This document shows, piece by piece, positions 1 through 9,827 of a stretch of DNA of 64,000 bases. Source of the stretch: Endomicrobium sp. (lineage in GTDB: Bacteria; Elusimicrobiota; Endomicrobiia; Endomicrobiales; Endomicrobiaceae); NCBI GenBank assembly GCA_031260705.1, contig JAISLA010000001.1, positions 1-64,000 on the forward strand, written 5' to 3'. Every line of letters starts with the position of its first letter. Positions within the stretch are counted from its first letter, which is position 1. The position numbers and the translations under genes are program-made. The notes under the pieces were generated by a model. It did no database searches, was not told the DNA's origin, and was given only the letters and a program-made list of their open reading frames with translations.

Positions 1-197
1 GGATAAGAGAGCATGTGGGAACGATGGCGAAGGCGAGTATAGCGGTAGGGGCAGACGGGATAATAATAGAGGTGCATCCTCATCCGGAGGAAGCGCTTTC
101 CGATGGTCCGCAGAGTTTGTTGCCGGAACAGTTTAGGAATTTGATGAAAGAACTTGACTTGGTGGCGAAAGCAGTTGGAAGGGAGCTGTTGGATTGA
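1..197 (+). CDS. aroF: 3-deoxy-7-phosphoheptulonate (DAHP) synthase, C-terminal part (truncated by window start)
   Basis: [39 protein letters not shown] matches the conserved DAHP synthase C-terminus; frame is open to the window edge. Confidence 0.88.
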   Translation, partial: IREHVGTMAKASIAVGADGIIIEVHPHPEEALSDGPQSLLPEQFRNLMKELDLVAKAVGRELLD

Positions 198-290
198 TAC
201 TGAAAGTGTGTATTGTGGGATTGGGACAGTTTTTTAGGCTTGGTTTAAAAAACCCGCAGCTTTTAACTCGAAAAAGAATTGCGTAAAAGT
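194..290 (+). pseudogene. Possible 5' relic of prephenate dehydrogenase (tyrA)
   Basis: In-frame [18 protein letters not shown] resembles the N-terminal Rossmann motif KVCIVGLGxIGGS of TyrA; overlaps the aroF stop and sits in an aroF-tyrA-aroA type context. Confidence 0.5.
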
Positions 291-291
291 T

Positions 292-1380
292 ATGGATATA
301 ACCGGAAAAATTAAGGGAATAAAATACAAAAAAGCGCTTGAGAAAAATCTGACTAAATTTAATTTGGAAAATTTTGATATAAACTTATCTCCGTCAAGCT
401 CTTTAATTTTTGACGGACAAAATCTGTTTGCAATTTCAAAATGGGTATCTCCGAAAAGAACGCGTTCATATCCGTATGAAAGAATATATGATACTATACA
501 TATATCAAAAAAAATTACTGTTATTCCGGTAGTGAAAGATGAAGGTAAAAGCGGCGATAGAGATTTTCTGCAATGGGATACTGTTTCTATGATGTTTTTG
601 CTTGATATTTACGTGATTTTTGCTTACTATTCAGAGGCGAAGAAGTTAGAAAATAAGATTGCAAAACAAAAATTTGATAATGATTATGTTATATCTAAAA
701 TAAAGGAAATAAAAGGTTATCATAGTTCAGGATTGCATTGGAATTTAAAAGAATTGGCAGATTTGCATTTTATAGCAGATAAAATAAAGTACAACTATTT
801 AAGAATTGAGAAAAAAACAGGAGTAAAACTTCATGATTTTAAAGGAATTGATGTTTTTAGGAGTAAGATTAGTAAGAACATTAAAGATTTCATGGAGTTT
901 TCAAGAGAAAAAGCAAGGAAAGCACAGGTAAGAGAATACAAAACGATACAGCCTAAGGAAAGTTTGAATACATTATCAAAAGCTAAAGTAACAATTTCAA
1001 ATTATTTAGGCGGCAAGTATTTCTTTACGGTTGATGAGGTTGTGCTGAGTAAAAATATTGTAAAGCTCGTGGAAAGTAAACACAGTAGAAATTCAGTTTT
1101 GCCGAGTGCGTCTGATATAAAAGATGGTTTGCTTAAAATGATTTTGTATTCTAATCTTTGTTCTGTTGAGATAAACGGTGTCTCTGTAAAAAGTAAATCT
1201 GTTTTGAGATTAACTTCTGAGGTGTTTCTCGGGGCGGTTAGTTCAAAGTCCGCACAAAAAGATGTTGATAATTGTTTTAAAGCAAATAGTTTATCCGAAA
1301 AACAAAAAGAATTTGTAAAGAGAATTTTTAAAGAGGCAGAAGAAAATAACTTTATTGTTCAGATAGAGGGGATAAAATGA
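292..1380 (+). CDS. Putative type II restriction endonuclease partner of the adjacent adenine methyltransferase
   Basis: 362 aa intact ORF, overlaps the D12 methyltransferase start by 4 nt (ATGA); contains VIPVVKDEGKSGDRDFLQWDT; function inferred from linkage. Confidence 0.65.
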   Translation: MDITGKIKGIKYKKALEKNLTKFNLENFDINLSPSSSLIFDGQNLFAISKWVSPKRTRSYPYERIYDTIHISKKITVIPVVKDEGKSGDRDFLQWDTVSMMFLLDIYVIFAYYSEAKKLENKIAKQKFDNDYVISKIKEIKGYHSSGLHWNLKELADLHFIADKIKYNYLRIEKKTGVKLHDFKGIDVFRSKISKNIKDFMEFSREKARKAQVREYKTIQPKESLNTLSKAKVTISNYLGGKYFFTVDEVVLSKNIVKLVESKHSRNSVLPSASDIKDGLLKMILYSNLCSVEINGVSVKSKSVLRLTSEVFLGAVSSKSAQKDVDNCFKANSLSEKQKEFVKRIFKEAEENNFIVQIEGIK

Positions 1381-2261
1381 TAAAAAGCCCCTTGAGGTAT
1401 CCCGGCGGCAAAAGCAGGGCTGTTGATTTAATATTAAAGATTATTCCGGATTTTAAAGAATACAGAGAACCCTTTTTAGGTGGGGGATCGGCATTTATAC
1501 GCTTAAAGCAAATTTTCCCCGATAAATCTTTTTGGGTGAATGATTTATATGATGAACTTTATAAATTTTGGCAATACAGCCAAAAAGATATGAATAGACT
1601 GGTCGGCAAGATTTATGAATGGAAGAAAAGATATGATAACGGGAAAAAACTTTATGAGTTTCTTAACGGCAGTCTCTGCAATTTTACAGGTTTGGAGAAA
1701 GCCGCTGCTTTTTTTGTTTACAATCGTATTACGTTCTCAGGTACAAGTTTAAGCGGTGGTTACAGCAATGCAGCTTTCAGAGAACGGTTTACCGAAAGCA
1801 GTGTATTGAGGTTGAAAAATATTGAAAAAATAGTTAAAAATACAAAAATAACAAATCTTGATTACGAAAAACTGCTTGCAGAAAAGGGTAATTCTGTTTT
1901 TATCTTTTTAGACCCGCCGTATTTCTCGGCAAGAAAATCAGCGCTTTATGGAAAAAACGGGAATTTGCATAAAAGTTTTGACCATAGGCATTTTGCTGAA
2001 AATATGAAAAATTGTAAGCATAAATGGCTTATAACGTATGATGACAGCGATTATATAAGGAATTTGTTCTCTTTTGCCGATATTTTTCCTTGGAATATGA
2101 AATATGGAATGCGCAATGTATCTGAGTTTGGAAATCAGACCGGCAGAGAAATATTTATCTCAAATTATTTAACTGTTCTGTCTGAACAAAAATATTTAAA
2201 CTTTTTAAAACATATTGATTATAAAATGATGAACGGAGATGCTGGCAGATTATGGAAATAA
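1377..2261 (+). CDS. D12-class DNA N6-adenine methyltransferase
   Basis: RYPGGKS, EPFLGGGSAF and DPPY motifs typical of Dam/D12 methyltransferases. Confidence 0.92.
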   Translation: MIKSPLRYPGGKSRAVDLILKIIPDFKEYREPFLGGGSAFIRLKQIFPDKSFWVNDLYDELYKFWQYSQKDMNRLVGKIYEWKKRYDNGKKLYEFLNGSLCNFTGLEKAAAFFVYNRITFSGTSLSGGYSNAAFRERFTESSVLRLKNIEKIVKNTKITNLDYEKLLAEKGNSVFIFLDPPYFSARKSALYGKNGNLHKSFDHRHFAENMKNCKHKWLITYDDSDYIRNLFSFADIFPWNMKYGMRNVSEFGNQTGREIFISNYLTVLSEQKYLNFLKHIDYKMMNGDAGRLWK

Positions 2262-3544
2262 AACTTAAAAAAACTAACTATGTTTCAGGCGTGGTTGAAG
2301 TTCCGGCGGATAAATCGGTAACACATAGAGCTGTTATGCTTTCATCTCTTGCGGAGGGTAATTCCATTGTCAGAAATTATCTGCCGTCCGACGATTGCAA
2401 CAGAACAATTGAAGCGTTTTGCCAAATGGGCGCAGAAATTAAAATTGATAACGGCAGTCTTTACATAAAAGGAGCGGGACTGAAACTTGCAAAACCGCAG
2501 AACGGGAAATATAATATTTATGCGGGAAATTCAGGTACGACAACGAGGCTTCTTTCGGGTATTCTTGCCGGACAAAAGTTTGAAGCGGTTATTACGGGCG
2601 ATGACAGTCTCTCAAAAAGACCTATGCGGAGAGTCATATTGCCTTTGTCACAGATGGGTGCTGATATAAAATCAAATGACGGATTGCTTCCTTTAATAAT
2701 AAAGGGCAGAAATCCTTTAAAAGCGCTAAATTATGAAAGTGACAAGTCAACCGCGCAAGTAAAATCAGCGGTTTTATTTGCAGGTTTATATGCCGACGGT
2801 GTGACAACTTACAAAGAACCCGCGAAATCGAGAGATCACAGCGAAAGAATGCTAAAAGCTTTCGGAGCGGATATTACGGTCAGCGGCAATTTCGTTACGG
2901 TTTACCCCGCGGAGAGACTTACGGCGCAGGACATAACGGTTCCGGGCGATATCTCTTCAGCGGCTTTTTTTATTGCCGCAGCTTTAATTGTGCCTGATTC
3001 AAATTTGTCAATAAGAAATGTCGGAGTCAATCCTACTAGAGATGGTTTGATTGAAGTGTTAAAACAAATGGGTGCGGATATTACTTTAACGAATATGAGA
3101 GAAATTTCTCAGGAGCCGGTATGCGACATAGTTGTAAAATATTCCAAACTTAAAGCCGTAGATATTGACGCTTCTCTTGTTCCGCGCATGGTTGACGAGA
3201 TACCTGTTTTTGTGCTTATTGCAACGCAGGCGAGTGGTGTTACAAGAATTTCCGGCGCTAAGGAACTTAGGGTAAAAGAAAGCGATAGAATAGAAGCGGT
3301 TACAAGCCAGTTTAAAAAACTTGGTGCACAGGTCGAATCTCTTGAAGATGGATTTATTATAAATGGAAACAGCGGATTTAATCTCACCGGTACTGTTGTT
3401 GATAGTTTTGAAGATCACAGGATCGCTATGACTTTGGCTGTAGCTTCTTTAATCGCAGAAGGTGAAACTGTAATCAGAGATTCACATTGCGTTGATATAT
3501 CTTTCCCCGGTTTTTATAAGGTGTTGAAAAATATATGCAGGTGA
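2252..3544 (+). CDS. aroA: 3-phosphoshikimate 1-carboxyvinyltransferase (EPSP synthase)
   Basis: VPADKSVTHRAVMLSSLAEG, AGNSGTTTRLLSG and KESDRIEAV motifs. Confidence 0.97.
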   Translation: MEIKLKKTNYVSGVVEVPADKSVTHRAVMLSSLAEGNSIVRNYLPSDDCNRTIEAFCQMGAEIKIDNGSLYIKGAGLKLAKPQNGKYNIYAGNSGTTTRLLSGILAGQKFEAVITGDDSLSKRPMRRVILPLSQMGADIKSNDGLLPLIIKGRNPLKALNYESDKSTAQVKSAVLFAGLYADGVTTYKEPAKSRDHSERMLKAFGADITVSGNFVTVYPAERLTAQDITVPGDISSAAFFIAAALIVPDSNLSIRNVGVNPTRDGLIEVLKQMGADITLTNMREISQEPVCDIVVKYSKLKAVDIDASLVPRMVDEIPVFVLIATQASGVTRISGAKELRVKESDRIEAVTSQFKKLGAQVESLEDGFIINGNSGFNLTGTVVDSFEDHRIAMTLAVASLIAEGETVIRDSHCVDISFPGFYKVLKNICR

Positions 3545-4125
3545 AAGAAAAATCCTCAATTTTATTTTTAACAGGCAGACAGATGTTTAGAGTGATGTTC
3601 AGCTTGTTTTATAGATGGCATATTGAGGGTGTAGATAATATACCACAGTCAGGCGGAGCTGTTATTGCTCCTAACCACATAGGCTTTTTTGATTCTATGC
3701 TGACTGGTTCCGCAATAAAGCGTCCTGTGTATTTTATGGCAAAAAAAGAGTTGTTTGATATCCCTGTTTTGGGTTGGATAATTAAACAGACAAATGCTTT
3801 TCCCGTTAAAAGAGGCATACAGGATATTGCCGCAATGAGAAATACGTTTTCCCTTCTCAAAGACGGACGTTTACTTTTGATATTTCCAGAAGGGACGCGT
3901 TCAAAAGATGGCAGAATAGGAAAAGCAAGAGCAGGTGCCGGAATGATAGCGTGCAATGCTCAAGTACCTTTAATTCCCGCAAAAATAGAAAACACGAATA
4001 TGATGTTAAAGTTTAAACAAATAAAAATAAAATTTGGAGAGCCGGTATATCCTCCGAAAGATTTTGTAAAAAATGATTATATAAACCTGTCAGAGAGAGT
4101 TTTGGATATAATATCTGGAATGTAA
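3535..4125 (+). CDS. plsC: 1-acyl-sn-glycerol-3-phosphate acyltransferase
   Basis: NHIGFFDS (NHxxxxD-like) and FPEGTRSKDG motifs. Confidence 0.9.
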   Translation: MQVKEKSSILFLTGRQMFRVMFSLFYRWHIEGVDNIPQSGGAVIAPNHIGFFDSMLTGSAIKRPVYFMAKKELFDIPVLGWIIKQTNAFPVKRGIQDIAAMRNTFSLLKDGRLLLIFPEGTRSKDGRIGKARAGAGMIACNAQVPLIPAKIENTNMMLKFKQIKIKFGEPVYPPKDFVKNDYINLSERVLDIISGM

Positions 4126-4178
4126 GAAAATACAGAATTAAGAGAAATGTTTAGTAAAGCAGATTGAAGGACGCGTAA

Positions 4179-5078
4179 GTGAAGTTAAAGACAAAGTTAA
4201 GAGTTAAAATAGCAGAAAACGCGGGTTTTTGTTTTGGTGTTAGAAGAGCTATAGATTTGACTGAAAAAACTGCCGGCAAAGAAAGCAAAGTATATACTTT
4301 AGGACCTGTTATACATAATCCGCAAGAAGTTAAAAGACTTGAGAAAAAAGGCATAAAAACTTTAAAAGATCCGAAAAAGGTAAAAAATGGTTCTATAATT
4401 TTACGCACGCATGGCATACCATTTAATCTTCATAAAAGACTTGAAGAAAATAAAAATATTAACGTAATAGATGCCGCATGTCCTTTTGTAAAAAGAGCTC
4501 AGAATACTGTAAAGCGGTTAAGCACGGACATAAAGTCTAAAGACAAAACGATAATAGTGGTTGGTGAAAGAGTCCATCCCGAAGTTATCGCACTCGTATC
4601 TTACGGCAACGGTAAGTGTATTGTTGTTGAAAATGTAAAAGAAGCGCAGAAGTTCAGGGGCAGAGGGGATTTAAATATTGTAAGTCAGACAACACAGACT
4701 CCTGAAAATTTTAACAACATCGTAGAAGTTTTGAAAAAACGCTATAGGACGAAAGTCTATAATACTATATGCAAAGCGACTCTTGACAGACAGAAAGCAG
4801 CTGAAAAACTTGCAAAAAGCGTCGATTTGATGATAGTAATAGGCGGTAAAAATTCGGGCAACACTACAAGACTTGCGCAGATTTGCTCGGAAAAAACAAA
4901 GACATACCACATTGAAACGGCTTGCAGTATGAAAGAAAAGTGGTTTAAAAATATAAACAGCGTTGGTCTTACCGCAGGAGCGTCGACACCTGACTGGATA
5001 ATAAAAGAGATTGAAATGAGGATAAAGGAAGTCGGCGCAAAACGTCATCTTGAATTTATTTCAGCTTCTGGACATTAA
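4179..5078 (+). CDS. ispH: 4-hydroxy-3-methylbut-2-enyl diphosphate reductase (IspH/LytB)
   Basis: AGFCFGVRRAID, LGPVIHNPQEV, SQTTQTPE, GGKNSGNTTRL, TAGASTPDW motifs; GTG start. Confidence 0.96.
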   Translation: MKLKTKLRVKIAENAGFCFGVRRAIDLTEKTAGKESKVYTLGPVIHNPQEVKRLEKKGIKTLKDPKKVKNGSIILRTHGIPFNLHKRLEENKNINVIDAACPFVKRAQNTVKRLSTDIKSKDKTIIVVGERVHPEVIALVSYGNGKCIVVENVKEAQKFRGRGDLNIVSQTTQTPENFNNIVEVLKKRYRTKVYNTICKATLDRQKAAEKLAKSVDLMIVIGGKNSGNTTRLAQICSEKTKTYHIETACSMKEKWFKNINSVGLTAGASTPDWIIKEIEMRIKEVGAKRHLEFISASGH

Positions 5079-5121
5079 GTGAAATTTCGGGTTGCACTTT
5101 AATTTGAGGAGAAGAAGCAAA

Positions 5122-6801
5122 ATGACGGAAAATAACAAGTTAGATAAAATAGTGACAAGTTTTGAAGACGATGAAAATATCAGTATGTCCGATTTGATGA
5201 AAAATTATGATAAAACCGACAATGCTGATTTTGAGAAAGAGCTTGAAGTGACGATTATTGAAGAAAATGCAGACGGTTTTATGGTTGATTTGAGAATGAA
5301 GTCCGAAGGAATAATTCCCAAAAAAGAGTTTGAGGAAAATAAAGTGCCGACTGAACTTAAAGTCGGCGCAAGAGTAAAAGTAAAGATTTTAAGTACTTAC
5401 GGACAACCTGTTCTTTCTTACAGAAAAGTTATTGAGGAAGCAAAATGGGACGCGGCACAGGAAGCTTTTAAAAACGCTGAACGGCTGCCCGGCACAATAA
5501 TAAAAACCGTTAAAGGCGGATTTCTTGTAGATATTGGGGTAAGTGCGTTTTTGCATATTTCGCAGCTTGATATATACTTTATAAAAGAAACTGAAAAATA
5601 TGTCGGTAAGTCGTACGAATTTATGATAACGGGATTTGACAGGAAAAATAAGAAAATAACCGTTTCCCGCAGAAAAGTTATTGAAGACGAAAAAAATGTG
5701 GCAAAAGCGTCTGCTTTGGAAAGTATCGCTGAGGGACAGATACTCGACGGTACGGTGTCAAAAATCACCAATTTCGGTGCTTTTATTAATCTTGGCGGAA
5801 TTGACGGACTTCTGCATCTCGGCGATGTGGCGTGGCATAAAATTAAAAAAATTGAAGATTTGTTGCACATCGGACAGACGGTAACGGTGCAGGTTTTAAG
5901 AGTTGACAGAACTAACGGAAAAATCTTTTTAAGTATGAAAAATCTTACTCCGCATCCGTGGGAATTTGCGGATAAGAGATTTCCTGTAGGACTTATTGTG
6001 GAAGGCAGTGTAACGGCAGTTATGAGTTACGGCGCTTTTGTAGAACTTGAACCTGGTATAAATGGATTGCTTCATTCTTCTGAATATGCTTGGAATGACA
6101 GTGAAGCAGCATTGAAAAAAGAAGTTAAAGAAGGACAAAAAATAAAAGTGAAAATTATAAATGTGGATAAAAAAAAGAAAAAAATCGCCTTATCAGTTAA
6201 AGAAATGTTTACAAATCCCTGGGACGAGGCATTTAGACATTATTTGCCGGGAACTGTTATTAGAGGCATAGTGCAGAAAATTGTGTCTTTTGGTGCGTTT
6301 GTAAAACTTCCGGAGGGAATTGAAGGACTTATAAATATAAACAATTTTTCATGGCTTGAAAGAGTAAAACGTCCGGAAGATTTTCTTAAAAAAGGCGATG
6401 AGGTTGAAGCTGTCATTCTCGAAATAAATCCGCAGATTAAAAAGATTTCGCTTTCATTAAAACATACTAAGTCCGATCCTTACAAAAATTATAAAGTCGA
6501 TGCTTTGGTGAAAGGCAGAGTTGTAAGAGTCACCGATTTCGGTGCTTTTGTAGAACTTGAATCCAGTATAGAAGCTTTGATAAAGAATAAAGAGATGTCT
6601 TCTGTAAGAATCGATGAATTTCAGTCCGTACTGAAAGAAAGTGAGGAAGTTGAAGCTAAGATAATAAAAGTTGATATAAAAAACAGAAAAATAGAACTAT
6701 CAATAAAAAAACTTGAATTTGACAGGGAGAAAGAACTTATAAGGAAGTACTCAAATAAAGAGGATAACCCGAAATTGGGCGATATATTGACAGAAGAATA
6801 A
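5122..6801 (+). CDS. rpsA: 30S ribosomal protein S1, six S1 domains
   Basis: Six consecutive S1 repeats (e.g. VSKITNFGAFINLGGIDGLLHLGDVAW); likely start ATG 5122 after GAGGAGAAG rather than TTG 5092. Confidence 0.93.
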   Translation: MTENNKLDKIVTSFEDDENISMSDLMKNYDKTDNADFEKELEVTIIEENADGFMVDLRMKSEGIIPKKEFEENKVPTELKVGARVKVKILSTYGQPVLSYRKVIEEAKWDAAQEAFKNAERLPGTIIKTVKGGFLVDIGVSAFLHISQLDIYFIKETEKYVGKSYEFMITGFDRKNKKITVSRRKVIEDEKNVAKASALESIAEGQILDGTVSKITNFGAFINLGGIDGLLHLGDVAWHKIKKIEDLLHIGQTVTVQVLRVDRTNGKIFLSMKNLTPHPWEFADKRFPVGLIVEGSVTAVMSYGAFVELEPGINGLLHSSEYAWNDSEAALKKEVKEGQKIKVKIINVDKKKKKIALSVKEMFTNPWDEAFRHYLPGTVIRGIVQKIVSFGAFVKLPEGIEGLININNFSWLERVKRPEDFLKKGDEVEAVILEINPQIKKISLSLKHTKSDPYKNYKVDALVKGRVVRVTDFGAFVELESSIEALIKNKEMSSVRIDEFQSVLKESEEVEAKIIKVDIKNRKIELSIKKLEFDREKELIRKYSNKEDNPKLGDILTEE

Positions 6802-6907
6802 ATCATTTTACGGTATTAGTTAAGTTTTAATTAGGCATTTAATTTTTATTCATATCTTTTCAGTTTTTTCTGCTTTAAATTGTTTAGCTTTTGCGGTTTT
6901 TAATATT

Positions 6908-8086
6908 TCATATTTCAGATGTTGGATTGGATAAGCTATCGTCGTCTTGTCCTTTTAGAGTATCTTTTGTATAAACGCACCTAGGATTCCATAGAAGCCA
7001 GCTGTCTACTTTATTATCATAACAGGCCTGTATTTGTGCTTTTACTTCGTCTCTGCCGTATTTATATCCTAAACTGAAGTCTTGGAGCCACGGACGGAGT
7101 TTTTCGGCGGGTATTCTTTTTAATGCGTCCGCTAGAGCAAAATAGACAACTTTGTACGGCTCTTTATTCGGCTCTGCAAGCCCGTAACTCCCTTTTCCGT
7201 AATGCGATGGATAAACCATAGGGCTTACGTAATCAACCCATTCCGTCATTTCAACTATTTTTTGTCCTATGCCCATATCATCTGTTGCCGTAGTCGTTAA
7301 GCCGAAAACATCGATGGATACTTTTGTGCCTTTAGTTTTAAGCCGTTTGTTGGACTCTTTTAAGAAGCCTACTAAAGTTTTTAAGGCTTCAGCTGCGGAA
7401 TGCGGCTTACTGTAACAGCAGTTTTTTGTATTGCCGTCAGACGGAAAGCGTATATAATCAAATTGTATTTCGTCAAAACCTATATTCGCCGCTCTTTCGG
7501 CTATCTGTAAATTGTAATCCCATGCATCTTTATTGTAAGGATCAAGCCATGCTACGCCTTTTCTGTCAGTCCAAATAGTGCCGTCGGGGTTTTTTACTGC
7601 AAGTTCAGGTTTTTTCCTTGTCATGGTATTATCTCTGAAAACAACAATTCTTGCTATGATGTAAACACCTTTTTCTTTTAAATTGGAAATATATTTTTTT
7701 AGATCAGGTATTGCTTTCGCATAAGTTCCGCTTGTATTCACAATTTTTACGCCGTCAATGTAAACCTTTCCTTCGTATTCTTTTATATCTATTACAGCGG
7801 TATTTAACTCCGTATTATCAAAAAGGTCTGCCGCGATTCTTCTGTGCTTTTCAGAACCGCTTATCAGTGCGGAAAGGTGTATTCCTCTTATATATGTTCT
7901 TTTTGCTTTTTTTTCCGGTTTTATGTCGGTTAAAACTGTTGAAACGGCATCTGCAACCGACTGCTCTTCTTGAGGCTGTTCTAATGTTACTGATTTAGAG
8001 TTTGCCTCATAGTCTGTGCATCCTGCAATGACAAAAAATGAAAAAACTATCAGAGGAATAAAAGCACTTAATTTTTGTTTTTTCAT
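6908..8086 (-). CDS. Putative glycoside hydrolase lipoprotein (DUF4015-like)
   Basis: Signal peptide with lipobox VIAGC; TYIRGIHLSAL, NTAVIDIKEYEGKVYID, FDEIQFDYIRFPSDG, DYVSPMVYPSHY motifs. Confidence 0.8.
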   Translation of the reverse strand: MKKQKLSAFIPLIVFSFFVIAGCTDYEANSKSVTLEQPQEEQSVADAVSTVLTDIKPEKKAKRTYIRGIHLSALISGSEKHRRIAADLFDNTELNTAVIDIKEYEGKVYIDGVKIVNTSGTYAKAIPDLKKYISNLKEKGVYIIARIVVFRDNTMTRKKPELAVKNPDGTIWTDRKGVAWLDPYNKDAWDYNLQIAERAANIGFDEIQFDYIRFPSDGNTKNCCYSKPHSAAEALKTLVGFLKESNKRLKTKGTKVSIDVFGLTTTATDDMGIGQKIVEMTEWVDYVSPMVYPSHYGKGSYGLAEPNKEPYKVVYFALADALKRIPAEKLRPWLQDFSLGYKYGRDEVKAQIQACYDNKVDSWLLWNPRCVYTKDTLKGQDDDSLSNPTSEI

Positions 8087-8107
8087 AACGGGGTTATTGT
8101 ATTGAAA

Positions 8108-8136
8108 TTAACAATCTTTGTCAATAATGGTATAAT
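8108..8136 (+). promoter_or_regulatory. Sigma70-like promoter TTAACA-N17-TATAAT
   Basis: Hexamers at 8108-8113 and 8131-8136; 11 nt before the ATG at 8147. Confidence 0.5.
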
Positions 8137-8146
8137 ACAAATAGTT

Positions 8147-9727
8147 ATGCATCTGAAAAAACTTATATACGTTGCATTATTTATATTTTTAAATTCCGCA
8201 GCTTTTGGCGAAGGAAATAGATATGTAGTTTTTTTCGCTGAAAGTCCGGATATATTACAGACTGTTGTTGATAAAATGTTTTTATCAGAACGGTTCTGTC
8301 TGACTGTTCCCACAAATCCCATAATAGGTGTTCCTGAAAATTTGGAAAAACTTGTTTTATACAAAAAAATAGAACCGGCGGTTTCTTTGAGTCCTGAACC
8401 TGTTTTACCTGTTCTTGCAATGCTTTCCGGAGTAAAATCAGAGAAATCAGGCAGACAGAGTATTTTTGAAGAATATATTTCAAGTAATTTAAATGATTTT
8501 GAAACTAATACAAACAGAAACACTTTCGGTATCTTTTTAAATTTTGCCGAAGTATCGCACAATATACTGTATTATTTTGCAGGTTTAAGTCTGTCGTGGA
8601 TTAATGCTGACAATATTGAAGAAAATATTGCAGGCGCTTATGATATTGACGGCGTTGCCGTATTTTCACTCTATAAAAACTTTCCTTACAACCAGAAAGA
8701 CGTTATAAAGTGGCTTGAGACAAAGCACGAAAATATTATACCTGTTTTGCTTACAAAAAAACATCTGCAAGATGCAAAGTTTATGGAGTATCTGATAGAT
8801 TTTTTTGATAACAGCAGATACATAAAACCTGCGTTGCCTTTGTATATAACTGAAGTTGAAAAAAATATGCTTCAGCAAAGAAATGTACGTTTTAAACAGT
8901 TTCCCGTAAATATTGAGCTGATGGAAAAACTTTATTCTGCGGTAAGTTTAATTAATAATTATGCGGATTTTCCTGATTTTAAAGAATATGCGTATAATAA
9001 TGCCCAGAGCGAATTGATTTATCTTTGCAGTCCGGATCTGCTGAGAAATGCGGCTGCAGATAAAGCTGGCGGAAAAAGAATATTTGATGCCACCAGTGGG
9101 AATATTTACCGTCTTTTAGGCGCTTCATATCCTGATAATAAGAAGTCAGACAGTTCTGCACGTGCAGTTCAAACGGAAAAAAGAGATATTTCTGTCTCAG
9201 ACGGACAAAGTGTTGTTGACAGTATTTCAGACGGAATTGCGATATACAATAAAGGACTGTTAAAATTGATAAAAGTTGTTTCAGAAAATAACAGCATAAA
9301 AATAAATTTTTATTTTGAAGATGAGAAATGGAGTGAAAGCATTGCTTTTATAGATTTTTATATAGATTTAAATAATGTTTATGGAGCGGGAGCTACATCC
9401 TTGCTTGAGGGCATAAACGGTTTTTTAACAGCGGAATCGGGGTGGGAATACGCTTTGAGAATATATAAAGATAAAGCTGTTTTATACAAATATTCTTCAG
9501 AGGGGACTTCTATTGTTTCAGATTTGCTGGTCAACGGCGCTTCTGTTTTAATCCCGCAAAAATATATAAGGGGAAATCCCGTTAACTGGGGATATCAGGC
9601 TGTGATTGTCTCTGAAGTTGATGGTAAAAAGATTATCGTTGACTTTCTAAATCAAAGCGCTAAAACTAAAGAAGCGGTTCTTTCTGAGAAGCCTTTTCAG
9701 TCGTCTGTCGTGAGATTGAGAAAGTAA
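8147..9727 (+). CDS. Hypothetical secreted protein
   Basis: Signal-peptide-like start MHLKKLIYVALFIFLNSAAFGEG; long intact ORF; no recognised domain. Confidence 0.7.
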   Translation: MHLKKLIYVALFIFLNSAAFGEGNRYVVFFAESPDILQTVVDKMFLSERFCLTVPTNPIIGVPENLEKLVLYKKIEPAVSLSPEPVLPVLAMLSGVKSEKSGRQSIFEEYISSNLNDFETNTNRNTFGIFLNFAEVSHNILYYFAGLSLSWINADNIEENIAGAYDIDGVAVFSLYKNFPYNQKDVIKWLETKHENIIPVLLTKKHLQDAKFMEYLIDFFDNSRYIKPALPLYITEVEKNMLQQRNVRFKQFPVNIELMEKLYSAVSLINNYADFPDFKEYAYNNAQSELIYLCSPDLLRNAAADKAGGKRIFDATSGNIYRLLGASYPDNKKSDSSARAVQTEKRDISVSDGQSVVDSISDGIAIYNKGLLKLIKVVSENNSIKINFYFEDEKWSESIAFIDFYIDLNNVYGAGATSLLEGINGFLTAESGWEYALRIYKDKAVLYKYSSEGTSIVSDLLVNGASVLIPQKYIRGNPVNWGYQAVIVSEVDGKKIIVDFLNQSAKTKEAVLSEKPFQSSVVRLRK

Positions 9728-9827
9728 TAATGTAAAATAATAAGCAGAATCTATTACAAAGGTGCTGTTAAAAACTGCGGTCGCTCGGACCAGAAGCAGA
9801 GCGGGTGAAAGGTGGTGTGTATTTGCA

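Noticed and set aside
3086-3418. Antisense ORFs inside aroA (3086-3418 and 3109-3387, minus)
   Set aside because: Fully inside a confidently assigned gene; composition reflects the complementary strand and shows no family motifs.
4671-6138. Antisense ORFs inside ispH and rpsA (4671-5048, 5418-5870, 5929-6138)
   Set aside because: Shadow ORFs of strong plus-strand genes.
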